Counted from the first letter of the stretch, positions 52,076 to 64,000 are shown. The stretch is DNA of 64,000 nt from Pseudoselenomonas ruminis (GCF_008271295.1 NZ_VTOY01000005.1:1-64000), one strand, 5' to 3'. The notes: generated by a model not told the origin, from the letters alone. Numbers and translations are program-made.

Positions 52076-53619
52076 TATTTTTTGATTTGAATGCGGCCGG
52101 CGGCAATATTGCCAAAGCCTTTTTGCTTTAAGTAGTTGGTAAACACTTCTTCGAGTGTACCGTATTCTCCCGTCACTTTGGCATTTTTGACCATATCATA
52201 GCCGTCTCCACCGGCAGCTGTGAAATCGTTGATTGCTACCTGGTAGAGGCGCTGGCTGTCCAGTGGTTCTCCGCCCACTTTCACATTGCTTACCCTGCTG
52301 CCAGCCGGAGCCGCAGCATCCAGCGTGAAGGTAAGACCGCTGACATCCATAAAGCCGCCAAAAGAACCGGGCACGTACTCCACCGAATGCTCCAGCAGCT
52401 TTTGAATCGCCGCGCCCGAAAGTTCCACGCGTTTCAACGTATTGCCGAACGGGAAAATCTTCCAAAGGTCACCTCGGGTAACAGCACCTGCTGGCAGGCT
52501 GGCCCGCAGACCGCCGCCATTTACCAGGCCGATATCGGCCTGTGCCCCCCAGCGCATAGCATCCGCCGCCAGATTTCCCAAATCCGATTCCTGCGTGCGC
52601 ACCAGCTCACGCGCGCCCGAAAGTTCACGCGGTGACTGCGCAATGACTTCGCTCATGACTTTCTGATTCTCGGCCTCAATTGCCTGCAAAGCCTCACTGA
52701 CTCCCTCATCGGGTCCTTCGACCTCATTGACGATGGCTGCACGGTCCAGCAGGGCTGTTTTGACTTTCTTCAGCTTATGATTTTTTACGATAAGCTCCAC
52801 CTTGCCCAGAGCCTCGCCCTGCGCTTCGGTCTGACAGATTTGCGTCTTCCCTACTTTTACGGGCACTGGCAGTTTCGTATGGCTGTGTCCATCCAGAATC
52901 AAATCGATTCCCGGTACTTCCTTGGCAATGCGCGCCGAGGTATATTCCGAACTTGTATCAAGGCCCATGTGCATAAGGCCGATTACCACATCATGATTCT
53001 TGCGCAGTTCCGGCACCAGCTTTCTGGCCGTATCCACCGGATTCAGAAATTTGACGAGTTCGACATTGGCCGGATTCGTCTTATAGGCAGTCTCCGGCGT
53101 ACTGAGTCCAAACACCGCCACCCTGACGCCATTTAACTCAAAACTCTTATACGGACGGAACACATAGCCTTTTTCCGCCTGGTCTACCAAATTGGCACTG
53201 AGCATCGGAAAGTTGAGCATCCCCGCCAGCTTCTGCAGCTGCACTGCCCCATAGTTGAAATCATGATTTCCCGGCGTCATGCCGTCATAGCCCGACAGAT
53301 TCATGAGACGCGCCATATTCTCGCCCTTGCTGACATTGATAATTGGCATGCCGTGCAGCGTATCGCCGGCATCAAACGCCAGCGTGTCGGCATCCGCCTC
53401 CTTCTGCTGCCAGATAGCGGCGGCTATCCATTTCATGCCAATGGCCTTCCCATTGTCATCACTTTCTAGCACGCGGCCATGTATGTCATTGGTATGGAAT
53501 ATGGTGATATGCACACCATCCTTCTGTACCGAAGCCACGGCTGGCACCGGCAGCAGCAGGGCTGCACTCAGCACCATAGCCATCAAAAAATAACCTAGGC
53601 GAATCGGCATCGTCTTCAT
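52075..53619 (-). CDS. Secreted 5'-nucleotidase / metallophosphatase (UshA/YfkN-like)
   Basis: Hydrolyses extracytoplasmic nucleotides or related phosphodiesters. 514 residues: signal peptide (about 1-30), metallophosphatase domain with FHTNDIHG, FDAGDTLHG, TPGNHDFNYG and LDGHSHTKLP, then the 5'-nucleotidase C-terminal domain (TRGDLWKIFPFGNTLKRVEL). All metal motifs are intact. Start ATG 53617-53619 is very close to GGGGAG; the ATG three codons later is possible. It is 24 bases after the methyltransferase gene. Confidence 0.9.
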   Translation of the reverse strand: MKTMPIRLGYFLMAMVLSAALLLPVPAVASVQKDGVHITIFHTNDIHGRVLESDDNGKAIGMKWIAAAIWQQKEADADTLAFDAGDTLHGMPIINVSKGENMARLMNLSGYDGMTPGNHDFNYGAVQLQKLAGMLNFPMLSANLVDQAEKGYVFRPYKSFELNGVRVAVFGLSTPETAYKTNPANVELVKFLNPVDTARKLVPELRKNHDVVIGLMHMGLDTSSEYTSARIAKEVPGIDLILDGHSHTKLPVPVKVGKTQICQTEAQGEALGKVELIVKNHKLKKVKTALLDRAAIVNEVEGPDEGVSEALQAIEAENQKVMSEVIAQSPRELSGARELVRTQESDLGNLAADAMRWGAQADIGLVNGGGLRASLPAGAVTRGDLWKIFPFGNTLKRVELSGAAIQKLLEHSVEYVPGSFGGFMDVSGLTFTLDAAAPAGSRVSNVKVGGEPLDSQRLYQVAINDFTAAGGDGYDMVKNAKVTGEYGTLEEVFTNYLKQKGFGNIAAGRIQIKK

Positions 53620-53643
53620 TATCTCCCCTTCTTTCTGTTCCCC

Positions 53644-54204
53644 TCAGCGGGTACGTTCAAGAATAAAACCATACGGTGCCTCCGGGCGGTGATTCCACAG
53701 CCGGTAACAGCCAACCGTGTAATCCCTGACCGGAAGTGCCTGCAAAAAATTGGCCAGGCAATCGGCTTCCACCTTGCCCTCAGGATGCCCCGTATAGACC
53801 ATAATCGCACAAATTCCCTGAAGGCTCAATTTTGCCAGCACACATTTCACGGCTTTGAGCGTGGTCTCATGCTTCGTCACGGCATCATGGGCTGCGCCGG
53901 GCAAATAGCCGAGATTAAACATCGCCACATCGATTGACCGGTCAACATAGCGGTCAATTTGTTCATGACTCTGCTGCAGATACGTAATTTTACCGGCAAA
54001 TTCGCTGGTGCGCTGTTTCGTATGTTCAATGGCCTCCGCCTGAATGTCAAACGCATATAAATGGCAGGACTCCTTCATGTTCTGCGCGAGAAACAACGTG
54101 TCGCCGCCATTGCCTGCCGTTGCATCCACGATGACTTCTGCCTGCCGCACTGCCGGCAGGATGGACTGATGCATGAGGTTTATCACATTACTCACTGTTT
54201 GCAT
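53644..54204 (-). CDS. SAM-dependent methyltransferase (MnmM/YtqB-like)
   Basis: 186 residues. Rossmann-fold methyltransferase with the SAM loop VDATAGNGGDTLFLAQ, the acidic AFDIQ after strand 2, and MFNLGYLPGAAHD at the catalytic position. This last motif is characteristic of the YtqB family, shown in B. subtilis to be MnmM, which methylates the wobble uridine of certain tRNAs. It follows uvrA by 30 bases. Confidence 0.85.
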   Translation of the reverse strand: MQTVSNVINLMHQSILPAVRQAEVIVDATAGNGGDTLFLAQNMKESCHLYAFDIQAEAIEHTKQRTSEFAGKITYLQQSHEQIDRYVDRSIDVAMFNLGYLPGAAHDAVTKHETTLKAVKCVLAKLSLQGICAIMVYTGHPEGKVEADCLANFLQALPVRDYTVGCYRLWNHRPEAPYGFILERTR

Positions 54205-54234
54205 AATTTCGTTTTTCCTTCCTCAAATACCTGC

Positions 54235-57063
<2,829 letters not shown>

Positions 57064-57131
57064 ATTCTGCCTCTTTCAAAAAAAAAAGAGAGAATTGCTG
57101 CTTCTCTCCCTACAAATTTCCTTACCATTTT

Positions 57132-57356
57132 TTACATGGCAAGAACTCTCTGAACAAACTCAGATTCATTAGCACATATTTCGTATGGGGCATACTCTTT
57201 GTACGCGTCAGGATTGCTCAGCGTCATAATCTGACTTCCCTTGCCCTTTCTCACTTCCTCAATATAATGCACCAAGGATCTAAGGCGGGGGCCATGCTGC
57301 ATTTGTACGGCAATACTGCCATGTTCACCAAAATTATTAACAACCAAGTAACACAT
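57132..57356 (-). CDS. Small protein (DUF6718-like), downstream partner of the RelA/SpoT-domain gene
   Basis: 74 residues: [20 protein letters not shown], then [20 protein letters not shown] and a C-terminal [20 protein letters not shown]. The MCYLV start fits, from memory, the DUF6718 family of unknown function. AGGAGGG precedes the ATG at 57354-57356, which lies 20 bases inside the end of the RelA/SpoT-domain gene, so the pair is translated together. Could be an antitoxin or accessory factor; nothing in it proves this. Confidence 0.7.
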   Translation of the reverse strand: MCYLVVNNFGEHGSIAVQMQHGPRLRSLVHYIEEVRKGKGSQIMTLSNPDAYKEYAPYEICANESEFVQRVLAM

Positions 57357-57912
57357 TGAACTCCCTCCTAAAATCTTCTTCTGTGTGTATATGACCAGCA
57401 TCATATAATGCTCTAAGGCGTCCACCTATTTCCGGCGCATAGCCTTTCTTATACAAATAGCTATGCAACCAGTCATTTAAGCGGCGGTCACTGGCTGTAT
57501 TGAACTGAAATTCAATCGGATATACAAAATGGTCGGGCTGATAATACAAATGCAGCCCACGGTATCCATCGTCAGTCCTCTTTCCCAATGTCAAATCTGA
57601 CTCTCTGCTTGGTTGAATACTAGTCATCTCATACGCCTGCCGATAATCTTCTACGATTATCCTTGCGCCAAATAAATCGTTATATGTTCGCTCTACTGCA
57701 TAATTGGGATAATACCTGTCATACTTAATGCGACAGGACTCCCTAGATTTAATGCGATAATCATAGGGAAAATCCATCGTCTCAAGAGCTTCATCGTAAA
57801 AATCTCTAGCCTGGCTGATATCAGCCATAAGAACATCCTTATCAAACTTATGTAATGAGTTCTTTAAGCTTTTCCCCAGCCGAGTCGTATAAAACAAGGC
57901 CGATATATCCAT
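57337..57912 (-). CDS. RelA/SpoT-domain protein, possible small alarmone synthetase or toxSAS-type toxin
   Basis: 191 residues, no HD hydrolase, TGS or ACT domain. The synthetase-type core is seen as DYRIKSRESCRIKYDRYY, NDLFGARIIVEDY, DDGYRGLHLYY and PIEFQFNTASDRRLNDWLHS, matching the order R-x-K/S..K, D-x-x-G-x-R, GYR-x-LH and E-x-Q of RelA/SpoT synthetases. Start ATG 57910-57912 follows AGGGGAG. It is AT-richer than its uvr neighbours (24 and 25 G+C in two sampled 60-base lines). It has its own promoter and overlaps a small second gene. Single-domain synthetases can make (p)ppGpp or, in toxSAS pairs, pyrophosphorylate tRNA; which applies here is open. Confidence 0.72.
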   Translation of the reverse strand: MDISALFYTTRLGKSLKNSLHKFDKDVLMADISQARDFYDEALETMDFPYDYRIKSRESCRIKYDRYYPNYAVERTYNDLFGARIIVEDYRQAYEMTSIQPSRESDLTLGKRTDDGYRGLHLYYQPDHFVYPIEFQFNTASDRRLNDWLHSYLYKKGYAPEIGGRLRALYDAGHIHTEEDFRREFNVLLGC

Positions 57913-57931
57913 ATCGCTCTCCCCTATCCAC

Positions 57932-57960
57932 ATTATAACAAAGTAAAAAAATCCCCGCAA
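57932..57960 (-). promoter_or_regulatory. Promoter of the RelA/SpoT-domain cassette
   Basis: Minus strand: TTGCGG (57955-57960), 17-base spacer, TATAAT (57932-57937), in the short gap after uvrB. Confidence 0.65.
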
Positions 57961-57980
57961 TACTGTGCGCTAAACGGCCA

Positions 57981-60020
57981 TCAGCCCTTAGTTTTTGGCA
58001 ATGTGCCATCGAGCTCCAATATCATATCACGCAGTTCTGCGGCCCGTTCGAATTCCAGGGCGCGGGAGGCCTGCTGCATCTCGCGCGTAAGCGTTTTGAT
58101 GAGATTTTCCTTGTCCTTCTTCGTGAGCTTTTTCTTCTTGCGCTTGCCATCAGCGGCATAGTCCGCCGGCGACTCAGCCACCAACGTCGTTTCGATAAGC
58201 GGCTTGATGGGCTTTTTGATGGTCTTTGGCACAATGCCGTGTTCGTGATTGTAGGCCTGCTGGATTTCACGGCGGCGCTCGGTCTCGTCAATCGCGCGCT
58301 TCATCGAATCCGTGATGCGGTCCGCGTACATGATGACATGACCATTGGCATTGCGCGCCGCGCGGCCGATAATCTGGATCAGCGAAGTATCCGAGCGCAA
58401 AAAGCCCTCCTTATCGGCATCGAGGATGGCAATAAGCGACACCTCTGGCATGTCGAGACCCTCGCGCAACAGGTTGATGCCGACAAGCACATCAAACTCG
58501 CCCGCGCGCAAATCGTGGATGATTTCGGCGCGCTCAATCGTCGCGATATCCGAGTGCAGATAGCGCACCTTGATGCCCGTTTCCTTCAGATAGTCGGTCA
58601 GGTTTTCGGCCATCTTCTTGGTCAGCGTCGTGACCAGCACGCGCTCATCCTTGGCAATGCGTATCTTTATTTCCGCCAGCAAATCATCAATCTGCCCATC
58701 GAGCGGCCGCACTTCAATTTCGGGGTCCAGCAGCCCCGTCGGGCGGATAATCTGCTGGGCGACCTGCTGAGCCTTGCCAAGCTCGTATTTGCCCGGCGTT
58801 GCCGAAACGTAGACAATCTGATTGATGCGCGCAGCAAACTCCTCAAAGGTCAGCGGCCGGTTGTCAAACGCCGACGGCAGGCGGAAGCCATTTTCCACCA
58901 GCGAAACCTTGCGGCTGCGGTCGCCTGCATACATCGCGTGCACCTGCGGCAGGGTAACGTGCGACTCATCCATGACAATCAGGAAGTCCTCAGGGAAATA
59001 GTCGAGCAGCGTATACGGCGCATCGCCCGCCTTGCGGTGCGTGAGGTGGCGCGAGTAGTTTTCGATGCCCGAGCAGTAGCCCATCTCCTGCATCATCTCA
59101 AGGTCATACTTCGTGCGCTGCTCAATGCGCTGTGCTTCTAAAAGTTTCCCCTGCTGCTCGAACATCGCGACCTGCTGCTCCATCTCCGTGCGGATATCGG
59201 CCATGGCGATTTTGAGGTCTTCGTCCTCGGTGACATAATGCGAAGCCGGGAAGACCATCACATGCGTGCGCTCGCCATACACCTCACCCGTCACGACATC
59301 AAACTCCACCATGCGGTCAATCTCGTCACCGAACAGTTCGATGCGCACCGCCCGGTTGTTATAACCTGCCGGGAAGACCTCGACGACATCGCCGCGCACG
59401 CGGAAGCGGCCGCGTTCAAAGGCGATATCGTTGCGCTCGTAGCGGATCTGCACGAGCTTGCGCAGGATTGCCTCGCGCTCAACCTCCTGCCCCTTGTGCA
59501 GGGACAGCACCATCTCATGATAGCTTTCCGGCGAACCTAAGCCATAGATACACGACACCGACGCCACGATGATGACATCGCGCCGCTCGAACAGTGAACA
59601 GGTCGCCGAGTGACGCAGTTCATCGATTTCATCATTGATGGACGAGTCCTTTTCAATATAAGTATCGGTCGAAGCGATGTACGCTTCAGGCTGGTAGTAA
59701 TCGTAGTAACTGACAAAATACCCGACGTAGTTGTCCGGAAAGAACGTCTTGAACTCACTGGCCAGCTGGGCCGCCAAGGTTTTATTGTGCGCGATGACGA
59801 GCGTCGGCTTCTGCACCTTCTCGATGACCTTGGCAATCGTGTAGGTCTTGCCCGTGCCAGTCGCGCCGAGCAGCACCTGCGCCTCCTGGCCGTTCATGAT
59901 GCCCGCCGCCAAATCGTCAATTGCCTGCGGCTGGTCTCCCATTGGCGCAAACGGTGCCACCACCTTGAAGGGAATATTCGTATCGAATTGCGTTGTGTTC
60001 AGTTTCGGCACCATCGCCAT
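57981..60020 (-). CDS. uvrB: Excinuclease ABC subunit B
   Basis: Damage-verifying helicase-like ATPase. 679 residues. Walker [14 protein letters not shown] near 40, beta-hairpin region [20 protein letters not shown], helicase motif [11 protein letters not shown] and IGRAARN, and the C-terminal UVR motif that binds UvrC. ATG 60018-60020 follows GGAGGAGG. Upstream in-frame ATG codons lie beyond the promoter and are not used. Confidence 0.97.
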   Translation of the reverse strand: MAMVPKLNTTQFDTNIPFKVVAPFAPMGDQPQAIDDLAAGIMNGQEAQVLLGATGTGKTYTIAKVIEKVQKPTLVIAHNKTLAAQLASEFKTFFPDNYVGYFVSYYDYYQPEAYIASTDTYIEKDSSINDEIDELRHSATCSLFERRDVIIVASVSCIYGLGSPESYHEMVLSLHKGQEVEREAILRKLVQIRYERNDIAFERGRFRVRGDVVEVFPAGYNNRAVRIELFGDEIDRMVEFDVVTGEVYGERTHVMVFPASHYVTEDEDLKIAMADIRTEMEQQVAMFEQQGKLLEAQRIEQRTKYDLEMMQEMGYCSGIENYSRHLTHRKAGDAPYTLLDYFPEDFLIVMDESHVTLPQVHAMYAGDRSRKVSLVENGFRLPSAFDNRPLTFEEFAARINQIVYVSATPGKYELGKAQQVAQQIIRPTGLLDPEIEVRPLDGQIDDLLAEIKIRIAKDERVLVTTLTKKMAENLTDYLKETGIKVRYLHSDIATIERAEIIHDLRAGEFDVLVGINLLREGLDMPEVSLIAILDADKEGFLRSDTSLIQIIGRAARNANGHVIMYADRITDSMKRAIDETERRREIQQAYNHEHGIVPKTIKKPIKPLIETTLVAESPADYAADGKRKKKKLTKKDKENLIKTLTREMQQASRALEFERAAELRDMILELDGTLPKTKG

Positions 60021-60060
60021 AACAAGACCTCCTCCAGCTTTTATCGAATGTGTGTACTCT

Positions 60061-60090
60061 ATTATAACGCCATTTTCTCCCTTTTGTCGA
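60061..60090 (-). promoter_or_regulatory. Promoter of uvrB
   Basis: Minus strand: TCGACA (60085-60090), 18-base spacer, TATAAT (60061-60066). Confidence 0.65.
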
Positions 60091-60223
60091 CTAGCAAAGC
60101 TTCCATAACTCCGCATCTTTTGCATATTATTCGTATCTTTTCCCGCTTTTCTTTGCAAATATAGCGGTTTATAATAAAGACAGAATTATTCATTTATTTT
60201 ATCTGGTATAGGATGTGATTATC

Positions 60224-61525
60224 ATGGAAAAACTTTCAACGCCCGGGACAAGCTCATTCTTATCCTATCTCAAGAATTACGGCTTCGTCCTCTTCATGCT
60301 GTTCGGCATCGCAGCAGGTACCCTGCTCGGCCTTTACTTTCCTGAGGCCAAGGGCCTCAAACCACTCGGCGACCTCTTCATCAACTTGATGTTCTGCATC
60401 GTCGTGCCGATGGTTTTCGTTTCGATTGCCTCGGCTATCGCCAACATGGATTCTGCGGGCCGCGCGGGCAAGGTCATGGGCATTACCGTGGCTACCTTCT
60501 CCGTTACGGCACTGATTGCCGCGATTGTCATGTATGCCGTTGTCTCCTGCATCAACATCGTTCCCGCTGGCTTTTCGGTCAGTGAGATGGTAACGTCTAC
60601 CGAAGAAGTCACCAAGATTACTGCAGGCGAACTGCTCGTCAACTTCTTTACGAAACCGGACTTTGCCGAACTGCTCTCACGCCGCGCCATGCTGCCGCTT
60701 ATCATCTTTGCCGTTATCTTCGGCTTTGGCGTCCAGCTGTCGGGTGGCAAAAAGACCATGACGGCCAAACTGCTCGATGACCTGTCGCGCTGCATCATGA
60801 AGACCGTCACGATTATTTCCTACTATGCACCGATTGGTTTCTTTGGTTTCTTTGCCAACCTCGCCGCCACCTATGGCACTGACCTCATGGGCGGCTACGC
60901 CAAGACTTTGCTTGTTTACTACGGCATGTGCTTCGTCTACATGTTCATCTTCTTCCCGCTCTACGCTTGGTACGGCGGCGGCCGTCATGCCATTCCGGTC
61001 ATGTGGCGCAACCTCTTCAAACCAGCAGCCGTATCGTTTGGCACCTGCTCCTCGGTCGCCACGATTCCGACCAACATGGAAGCCGCCAAAGCCAGCGGCG
61101 TTTCCAAAGAAGTCACCGACATCGTCATGCCGCTTGGCGCCACCATGCACATGGATGGCTCGGCCATGGGCGCCATTGTGAAGGTCGCCTTCCTCTTCGG
61201 CATTTCGGGCATGGACTTCAACAGCGGTGATGCGATTCTTGCCATCATCATCGCCGTTTTCTCCTCGGTGGCCATGTCGGGCATTCCAGGTGGCGGCGGT
61301 GTCGGCGAGCTCGTGCTCTGCTCCTTCTTCTTCAACAACAGCGCTGAGCAGATGACGATTGCCTACACGCTAGCCCTGGCTATCGGCAACCTCATCGACC
61401 CGCCCGCTACGATGGTCAACGCCGCCGGCGACTACGTCTCCACCTATATCGTCTCGCGCTATACGGACGGTAAAGACTGGCTCGAGAAAAAACTGGCCTG
61501 CCTTCAGACGGAAAGCAATGCCTAA
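60224..61525 (+). CDS. Dicarboxylate/amino acid:cation symporter (DAACS family)
   Basis: 433 residues with about eight spans plus two re-entrant hairpins. Family marks: GIAAGTLLGLYFPEAKGL at the start, the Ser-rich hairpin (FGTCSSVATIPTNMEAAK), LGATMHMDGSAMGAIVKVAF (the NMDGT-type cation motif, here HMDGS) and GIPGGGGVGE. Probably moves succinate/fumarate or glutamate/aspartate with protons or sodium; the substrate is not determined. In a succinate-pathway organism dicarboxylate uptake is attractive. Start ATG at 60224 chosen; a GTG nine bases earlier lies against the ribosome site. Confidence 0.87.
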   Translation: MEKLSTPGTSSFLSYLKNYGFVLFMLFGIAAGTLLGLYFPEAKGLKPLGDLFINLMFCIVVPMVFVSIASAIANMDSAGRAGKVMGITVATFSVTALIAAIVMYAVVSCINIVPAGFSVSEMVTSTEEVTKITAGELLVNFFTKPDFAELLSRRAMLPLIIFAVIFGFGVQLSGGKKTMTAKLLDDLSRCIMKTVTIISYYAPIGFFGFFANLAATYGTDLMGGYAKTLLVYYGMCFVYMFIFFPLYAWYGGGRHAIPVMWRNLFKPAAVSFGTCSSVATIPTNMEAAKASGVSKEVTDIVMPLGATMHMDGSAMGAIVKVAFLFGISGMDFNSGDAILAIIIAVFSSVAMSGIPGGGGVGELVLCSFFFNNSAEQMTIAYTLALAIGNLIDPPATMVNAAGDYVSTYIVSRYTDGKDWLEKKLACLQTESNA

Positions 61526-61538
61526 AACCGTATAATGC

Positions 61539-61591
61539 AAAAAGCTGACAATTGACAGGTCAAATTTGACTTGTCAATTGTCAGCTTTTTT
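61539..61591. terminator. Bidirectional terminator
   Basis: A very long stem: AAAAGCTGACAATTGACA pairs with TGTCAATTGTCAGCTTTT, continued inside by GTCAAATTTGAC, with T runs on both strands. It separates convergent genes. Confidence 0.9.
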
Positions 61592-61604
61592 GTCATATAT
61601 GCTG

Positions 61605-62102
61605 TCACAGGAACGTTGGAATTCTCCGGCTCATTTTTCTGGCCAGCACAATCCCCACGGTTCCTGTCACGAGCTGCGGCCAGCTCATCATGAACAGCAG
61701 CACCGCAATCATCGCTTCAGGAAGATGAATCAGACGCAGGACTGCCAGCGTACCGCCATACAAAATCACGGTCTTTACTACTGGCGCCAGATATAATAGC
61801 CTGCTCTGGCGAAAAGCTCCTGCCCAAAGCGTGAACGCCATATTGCCGCCAGCCACCACGGGAATCATCCAGATAATCGGCAATTGCCCCTGAGCAAAAG
61901 CCCCGAAGGGAAGCAGACCGCCAATCATTGCCGCCCAGCGGCTCCCCGTCTGCCAGATGCTCAGCACCATAATCGTATTGAGCAGGCTGCCAATCAAAAA
62001 CATATTGACAGGACCGGGAATCATCGGGATGAACAGCCGGATACTCTGTACCAGCATTACCAAAGCCAAAAACATGGCCAGCAGCGTCCAAGTTCGCTTC
62101 AT
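61605..62102 (-). CDS. Small integral membrane protein, possibly an ECF transporter S component
   Basis: 165 residues, almost wholly hydrophobic, about five to six membrane spans. The pattern SLLNTIMVLSIWQTGSRWAA then GGLLPFGAFAQGQLPIIWMI resembles the substrate-binding S components of energy-coupling factor transporters, but no vitamin-specific motif is recognised. It is 25 bases after the PTS IIA gene on the same strand. Function unknown. Confidence 0.7.
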   Translation of the reverse strand: MKRTWTLLAMFLALVMLVQSIRLFIPMIPGPVNMFLIGSLLNTIMVLSIWQTGSRWAAMIGGLLPFGAFAQGQLPIIWMIPVVAGGNMAFTLWAGAFRQSRLLYLAPVVKTVILYGGTLAVLRLIHLPEAMIAVLLFMMSWPQLVTGTVGIVLARKMSRRIPTFL

Positions 62103-62127
62103 CTTCCCACCTCGTTTAGGCTATTGA

Positions 62128-62604
62128 TTACAGCTGAACCGTAAGAACGCGTTCCGGCTGGTCCAAATGCTTTTCAATCTTTTTGGCTTTCTCGTCCCCA
62201 TTGGTCAGCGCAATAACCGTCGTAAGCGGTTTGCCTTCCTTCTTGATAGACTCCGCATCAAAGCGAATCAAAGCATCACCACGGCTGACTTTTGCTCCCT
62301 GCTGCGTGAGGGCCTCAAAGCCGCATCCGCCGAGCTCGACCGTATCGATACCAACATGAATGAGGACTTCCAGCCCGTCCGATTCAATTGCTACGGCATG
62401 AAGCGTGTCGGCTAACAGTTTCACCGTACCATCACACGGAGCCGTTACGGTATCCGCACCTTCGGCCGGCTCCACCGCAAAGCCGTCGCCCATCATTTTC
62501 TGCGAAAATACAGCGTCGTTGACATCGGTAATATCCAGGATACTGCCAGTCACCGGAGCGGCAATTTCCTTCTCTTTTTTGCCAAATCCAAACAATCCAA
62601 ACAT
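62128..62604 (-). CDS. PTS glucose-type IIA component (Crr-like)
   Basis: 158 residues. Phosphoryl carrier between HPr and the IIB domain. The phosphorylated His is in EVLIHVGIDTVELGG, and the second active-site His is in ADTLHAVAI. The N-terminal helix MFGLFGFGKKEK precedes IAAPVTGSI, as in Crr. 16 bases after the IIBC gene, so a single transport operon. Confidence 0.93.
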   Translation of the reverse strand: MFGLFGFGKKEKEIAAPVTGSILDITDVNDAVFSQKMMGDGFAVEPAEGADTVTAPCDGTVKLLADTLHAVAIESDGLEVLIHVGIDTVELGGCGFEALTQQGAKVSRGDALIRFDAESIKKEGKPLTTVIALTNGDEKAKKIEKHLDQPERVLTVQL

Positions 62605-62620
62605 AAATAAAATCCTTTCG

Positions 62621-64000
62621 TTAGCGGCAAGCCTTCTTCATTGCATTGGCAATATGCTCGGCCTGCGTTCCCAGAACAACCTGAACAGCCTGTCCCTTGC
62701 AGACAACGCCTTTGGCACCAAGTTTCTTGAGCGCTGCTTCATCCACCAGGCTGCTGTCTTCTACTTTAAGGCGCAGACGCGTGATGCACGAAGAGATTTC
62801 GAGCAGGTTCCCTTTGCCGCCCAGATTCGTAATCATCGCCTCAACATAGGCGCCTTCCTCAGCTGCCTCAACGCCATCTTCCGCCTCAGCGGTTTCATCA
62901 TCATAACGGCCAATCGTCGGAATGTCGAAATGACGGATGCTCCAGCTGAAAATCACGTAGTACAGCACAAAGAATACCGCACCGATTCCGAGGATGAGTG
63001 CCGGTTTCGTAGCCAGGCCCCAGTTGAGCACGTAGTCGATGGCACCACCTGAGAAACCAAAGCCATGCAGGACACCCATGCTATACGTGACCGACAGCGC
63101 CAACCCCGTGAGAATGGCATGGACAACGTAAAGGGCCGGAGCCAGGAACATGAACATAAACTCAATCGGCTCGGTAATACCCGTAAGGAACGAGGTAAAC
63201 GCTACCGAAGCCAAAGCACCGGCAATCACCGGACGATTTTCCGGCTTAGCTGCGCGATACATCGCCAAAGCGACAGCCGGCATACCGAACATCATCATGA
63301 CGAAGAAACCAGCCATAAACATGCCCGCATGCGGGTCACCAGCAAAGAAGCGGTTGAGGTCGCCCGTTGCCACCACGCCAGCCGGCGTCGTATATTCACC
63401 AAATACGAACCAGATGAAGCTGTTGAGGATATGGTGAAGGCCGAACGGAATCAACAGACGGTTCAGTACACCATAGACAAAAGTTCCGACTACCCCGGCA
63501 CCGATAATCCATTCACCAATGCCATGGATAAACGTCTGGCACGGTCCCCAGATTACGCCGAAGATTCCCGCCAGCACGATGGATACGACGGCCGTCACGA
63601 TTGGCACAAACCGCCGCCCTGAGAAGAATCCCAGGAACTCTGGCATCTTGATATCGTAATAACGGTTGTACAAAATCCCGGCCTCGATACCGCTGACGAT
63701 ACCAGCGAGTACGCTCATGTTGAGCGTCTCATCGATGGCCTTGAGCCCCGAGGTCAAAACCAGATAACCAATACCACCGGCCAGACCAGCGGCACCGTTG
63801 TTCTCACGAGCCAGCCCGACAGCGATACCAATAGCAAAAATAAGTGCCAGATTGTCAAAAACCGCACCGCCAGCCTTCGTGATAAACGGGATATTGAACA
63901 CATCCGGCGCACCGAGACGCAGCAGGAGTGCTGCCGCCGGCAGCACAGCAACCGGCAGCATCAATGCTTTACCAATGCTCTGAAGCCTTTCCAAAATACT
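62621..64000 (-). CDS. PTS IIBC component, glucose/N-acetylglucosamine family (partial, 5' end beyond window)
   Basis: At least 459 residues; the reading frame stays open to the window edge, so the true start is outside. The IIC domain begins near LQSIGKALMLPVAVLPAAA and has about ten spans with the GITEPIEFMFMFLAP motif. The C-terminal IIB domain (from about 375) has the phosphocysteine in EISSCITRLRLKVED. The LMLPVAVLPAAALLLRLGAP start and short linker are nearest NagE/PtsG; N-acetylglucosamine or glucose cannot be separated by eye. Confidence 0.9.
   Translation of the reverse strand, partial: SILERLQSIGKALMLPVAVLPAAALLLRLGAPDVFNIPFITKAGGAVFDNLALIFAIGIAVGLARENNGAAGLAGGIGYLVLTSGLKAIDETLNMSVLAGIVSGIEAGILYNRYYDIKMPEFLGFFSGRRFVPIVTAVVSIVLAGIFGVIWGPCQTFIHGIGEWIIGAGVVGTFVYGVLNRLLIPFGLHHILNSFIWFVFGEYTTPAGVVATGDLNRFFAGDPHAGMFMAGFFVMMMFGMPAVALAMYRAAKPENRPVIAGALASVAFTSFLTGITEPIEFMFMFLAPALYVVHAILTGLALSVTYSMGVLHGFGFSGGAIDYVLNWGLATKPALILGIGAVFFVLYYVIFSWSIRHFDIPTIGRYDDETAEAEDGVEAAEEGAYVEAMITNLGGKGNLLEISSCITRLRLKVEDSSLVDEAALKKLGAKGVVCKGQAVQVVLGTQAEHIANAMKKACR

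Noticed and set aside
60045-60062. Possible SOS box at the uvrB start site
   Set aside because: GTACACACATTC departs from the Firmicutes GAAC-N4-GTTC consensus in both half-sites.

Overview
This window is a chromosomal stretch from an anaerobic, Gram-negative-walled member of the Firmicutes, most likely the Negativicutes (a Selenomonas-like organism). The reasons are a succinate-to-propionate gene set (CoA transferase, split methylmalonyl-CoA mutase, MeaB, epimerase, biotin-dependent methylmalonyl-CoA decarboxylase subunits), a Firmicutes-type ctsR-mcsA-mcsB-clpC operon, a valine T-box leader, Rex, and also outer-membrane genes (phosphoethanolamine transferase, O-antigen ligase-like protein). 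Most of the window looks GC-rich and densely packed. No rRNA, CRISPR array, prophage or insertion sequence was seen.

Layout. 1-5.5 kb: uppP, thioredoxin, an AT-rich accessory gene with a decayed neighbour, and a three-gene operon resembling ydjI-ydjG-ydjH (SPFH protein, zinc-ribbon membrane protein, TPM-domain protein). 5.5-10.4 kb: a Crp/Fnr regulator, then ispE-gntR-glmU-prs (isoprenoid, cell-wall precursor and PRPP supply). 10.5-17.5 kb: a truncated P-type ATPase-like protein that has lost its catalytic residues, then cydA-cydB-cydD-cydC (cytochrome bd oxidase and its exporter). 17.5-25.3 kb: phosphoethanolamine transferase, a TPR-like protein, tadA, malate dehydrogenase, rubredoxin, a PHP phosphoesterase and uvrC. 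25.4-28.5 kb: a biotin carboxylase, a probable small RNA, tRNA-Leu and a D-Ala-D-Ala carboxypeptidase. 28.5-34.8 kb: the ctsR stress operon, including a previously uncounted 46-codon gene, running into radA. 34.8-36.6 kb: mgtC with an attenuator-like leader and a lone metal-binding lipoprotein.

36.6-44.2 kb holds the propionate operon. Succinyl-CoA made by the CoA transferase is isomerised by the two-gene mutase with MeaB, epimerised, and decarboxylated by MmdA with the biotin carrier MmdC and a 51-residue delta/epsilon-like subunit. The membrane beta subunit is not in this window. Malate dehydrogenase (21 kb) and the biotin carboxylase (25 kb) plausibly feed the same route, and Rex (44 kb) would read the NADH/NAD state. 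44.3-50.8 kb: valS (T-box)-folC-O-antigen ligase-rex. 50.8-54.2 kb: VanW protein, 5'-nucleotidase, MnmM-like methyltransferase. 54.2-60 kb: uvrA and uvrB, separated by an AT-richer two-gene cassette (RelA/SpoT-domain protein plus a 74-residue protein). 60-64 kb: a dicarboxylate/amino-acid symporter, a small membrane protein and PTS IIA and IIBC components; the IIBC gene runs off the window.

The items most worth follow-up are the RelA/SpoT cassette, the inactive P-type ATPase next to cyd, the clpC-radA microprotein, an orphan promoter-terminator RNA, the mgtC leader, and operator-like palindromes shared by carbon-flux genes. All functions are read from sequence by eye; no database search was run.
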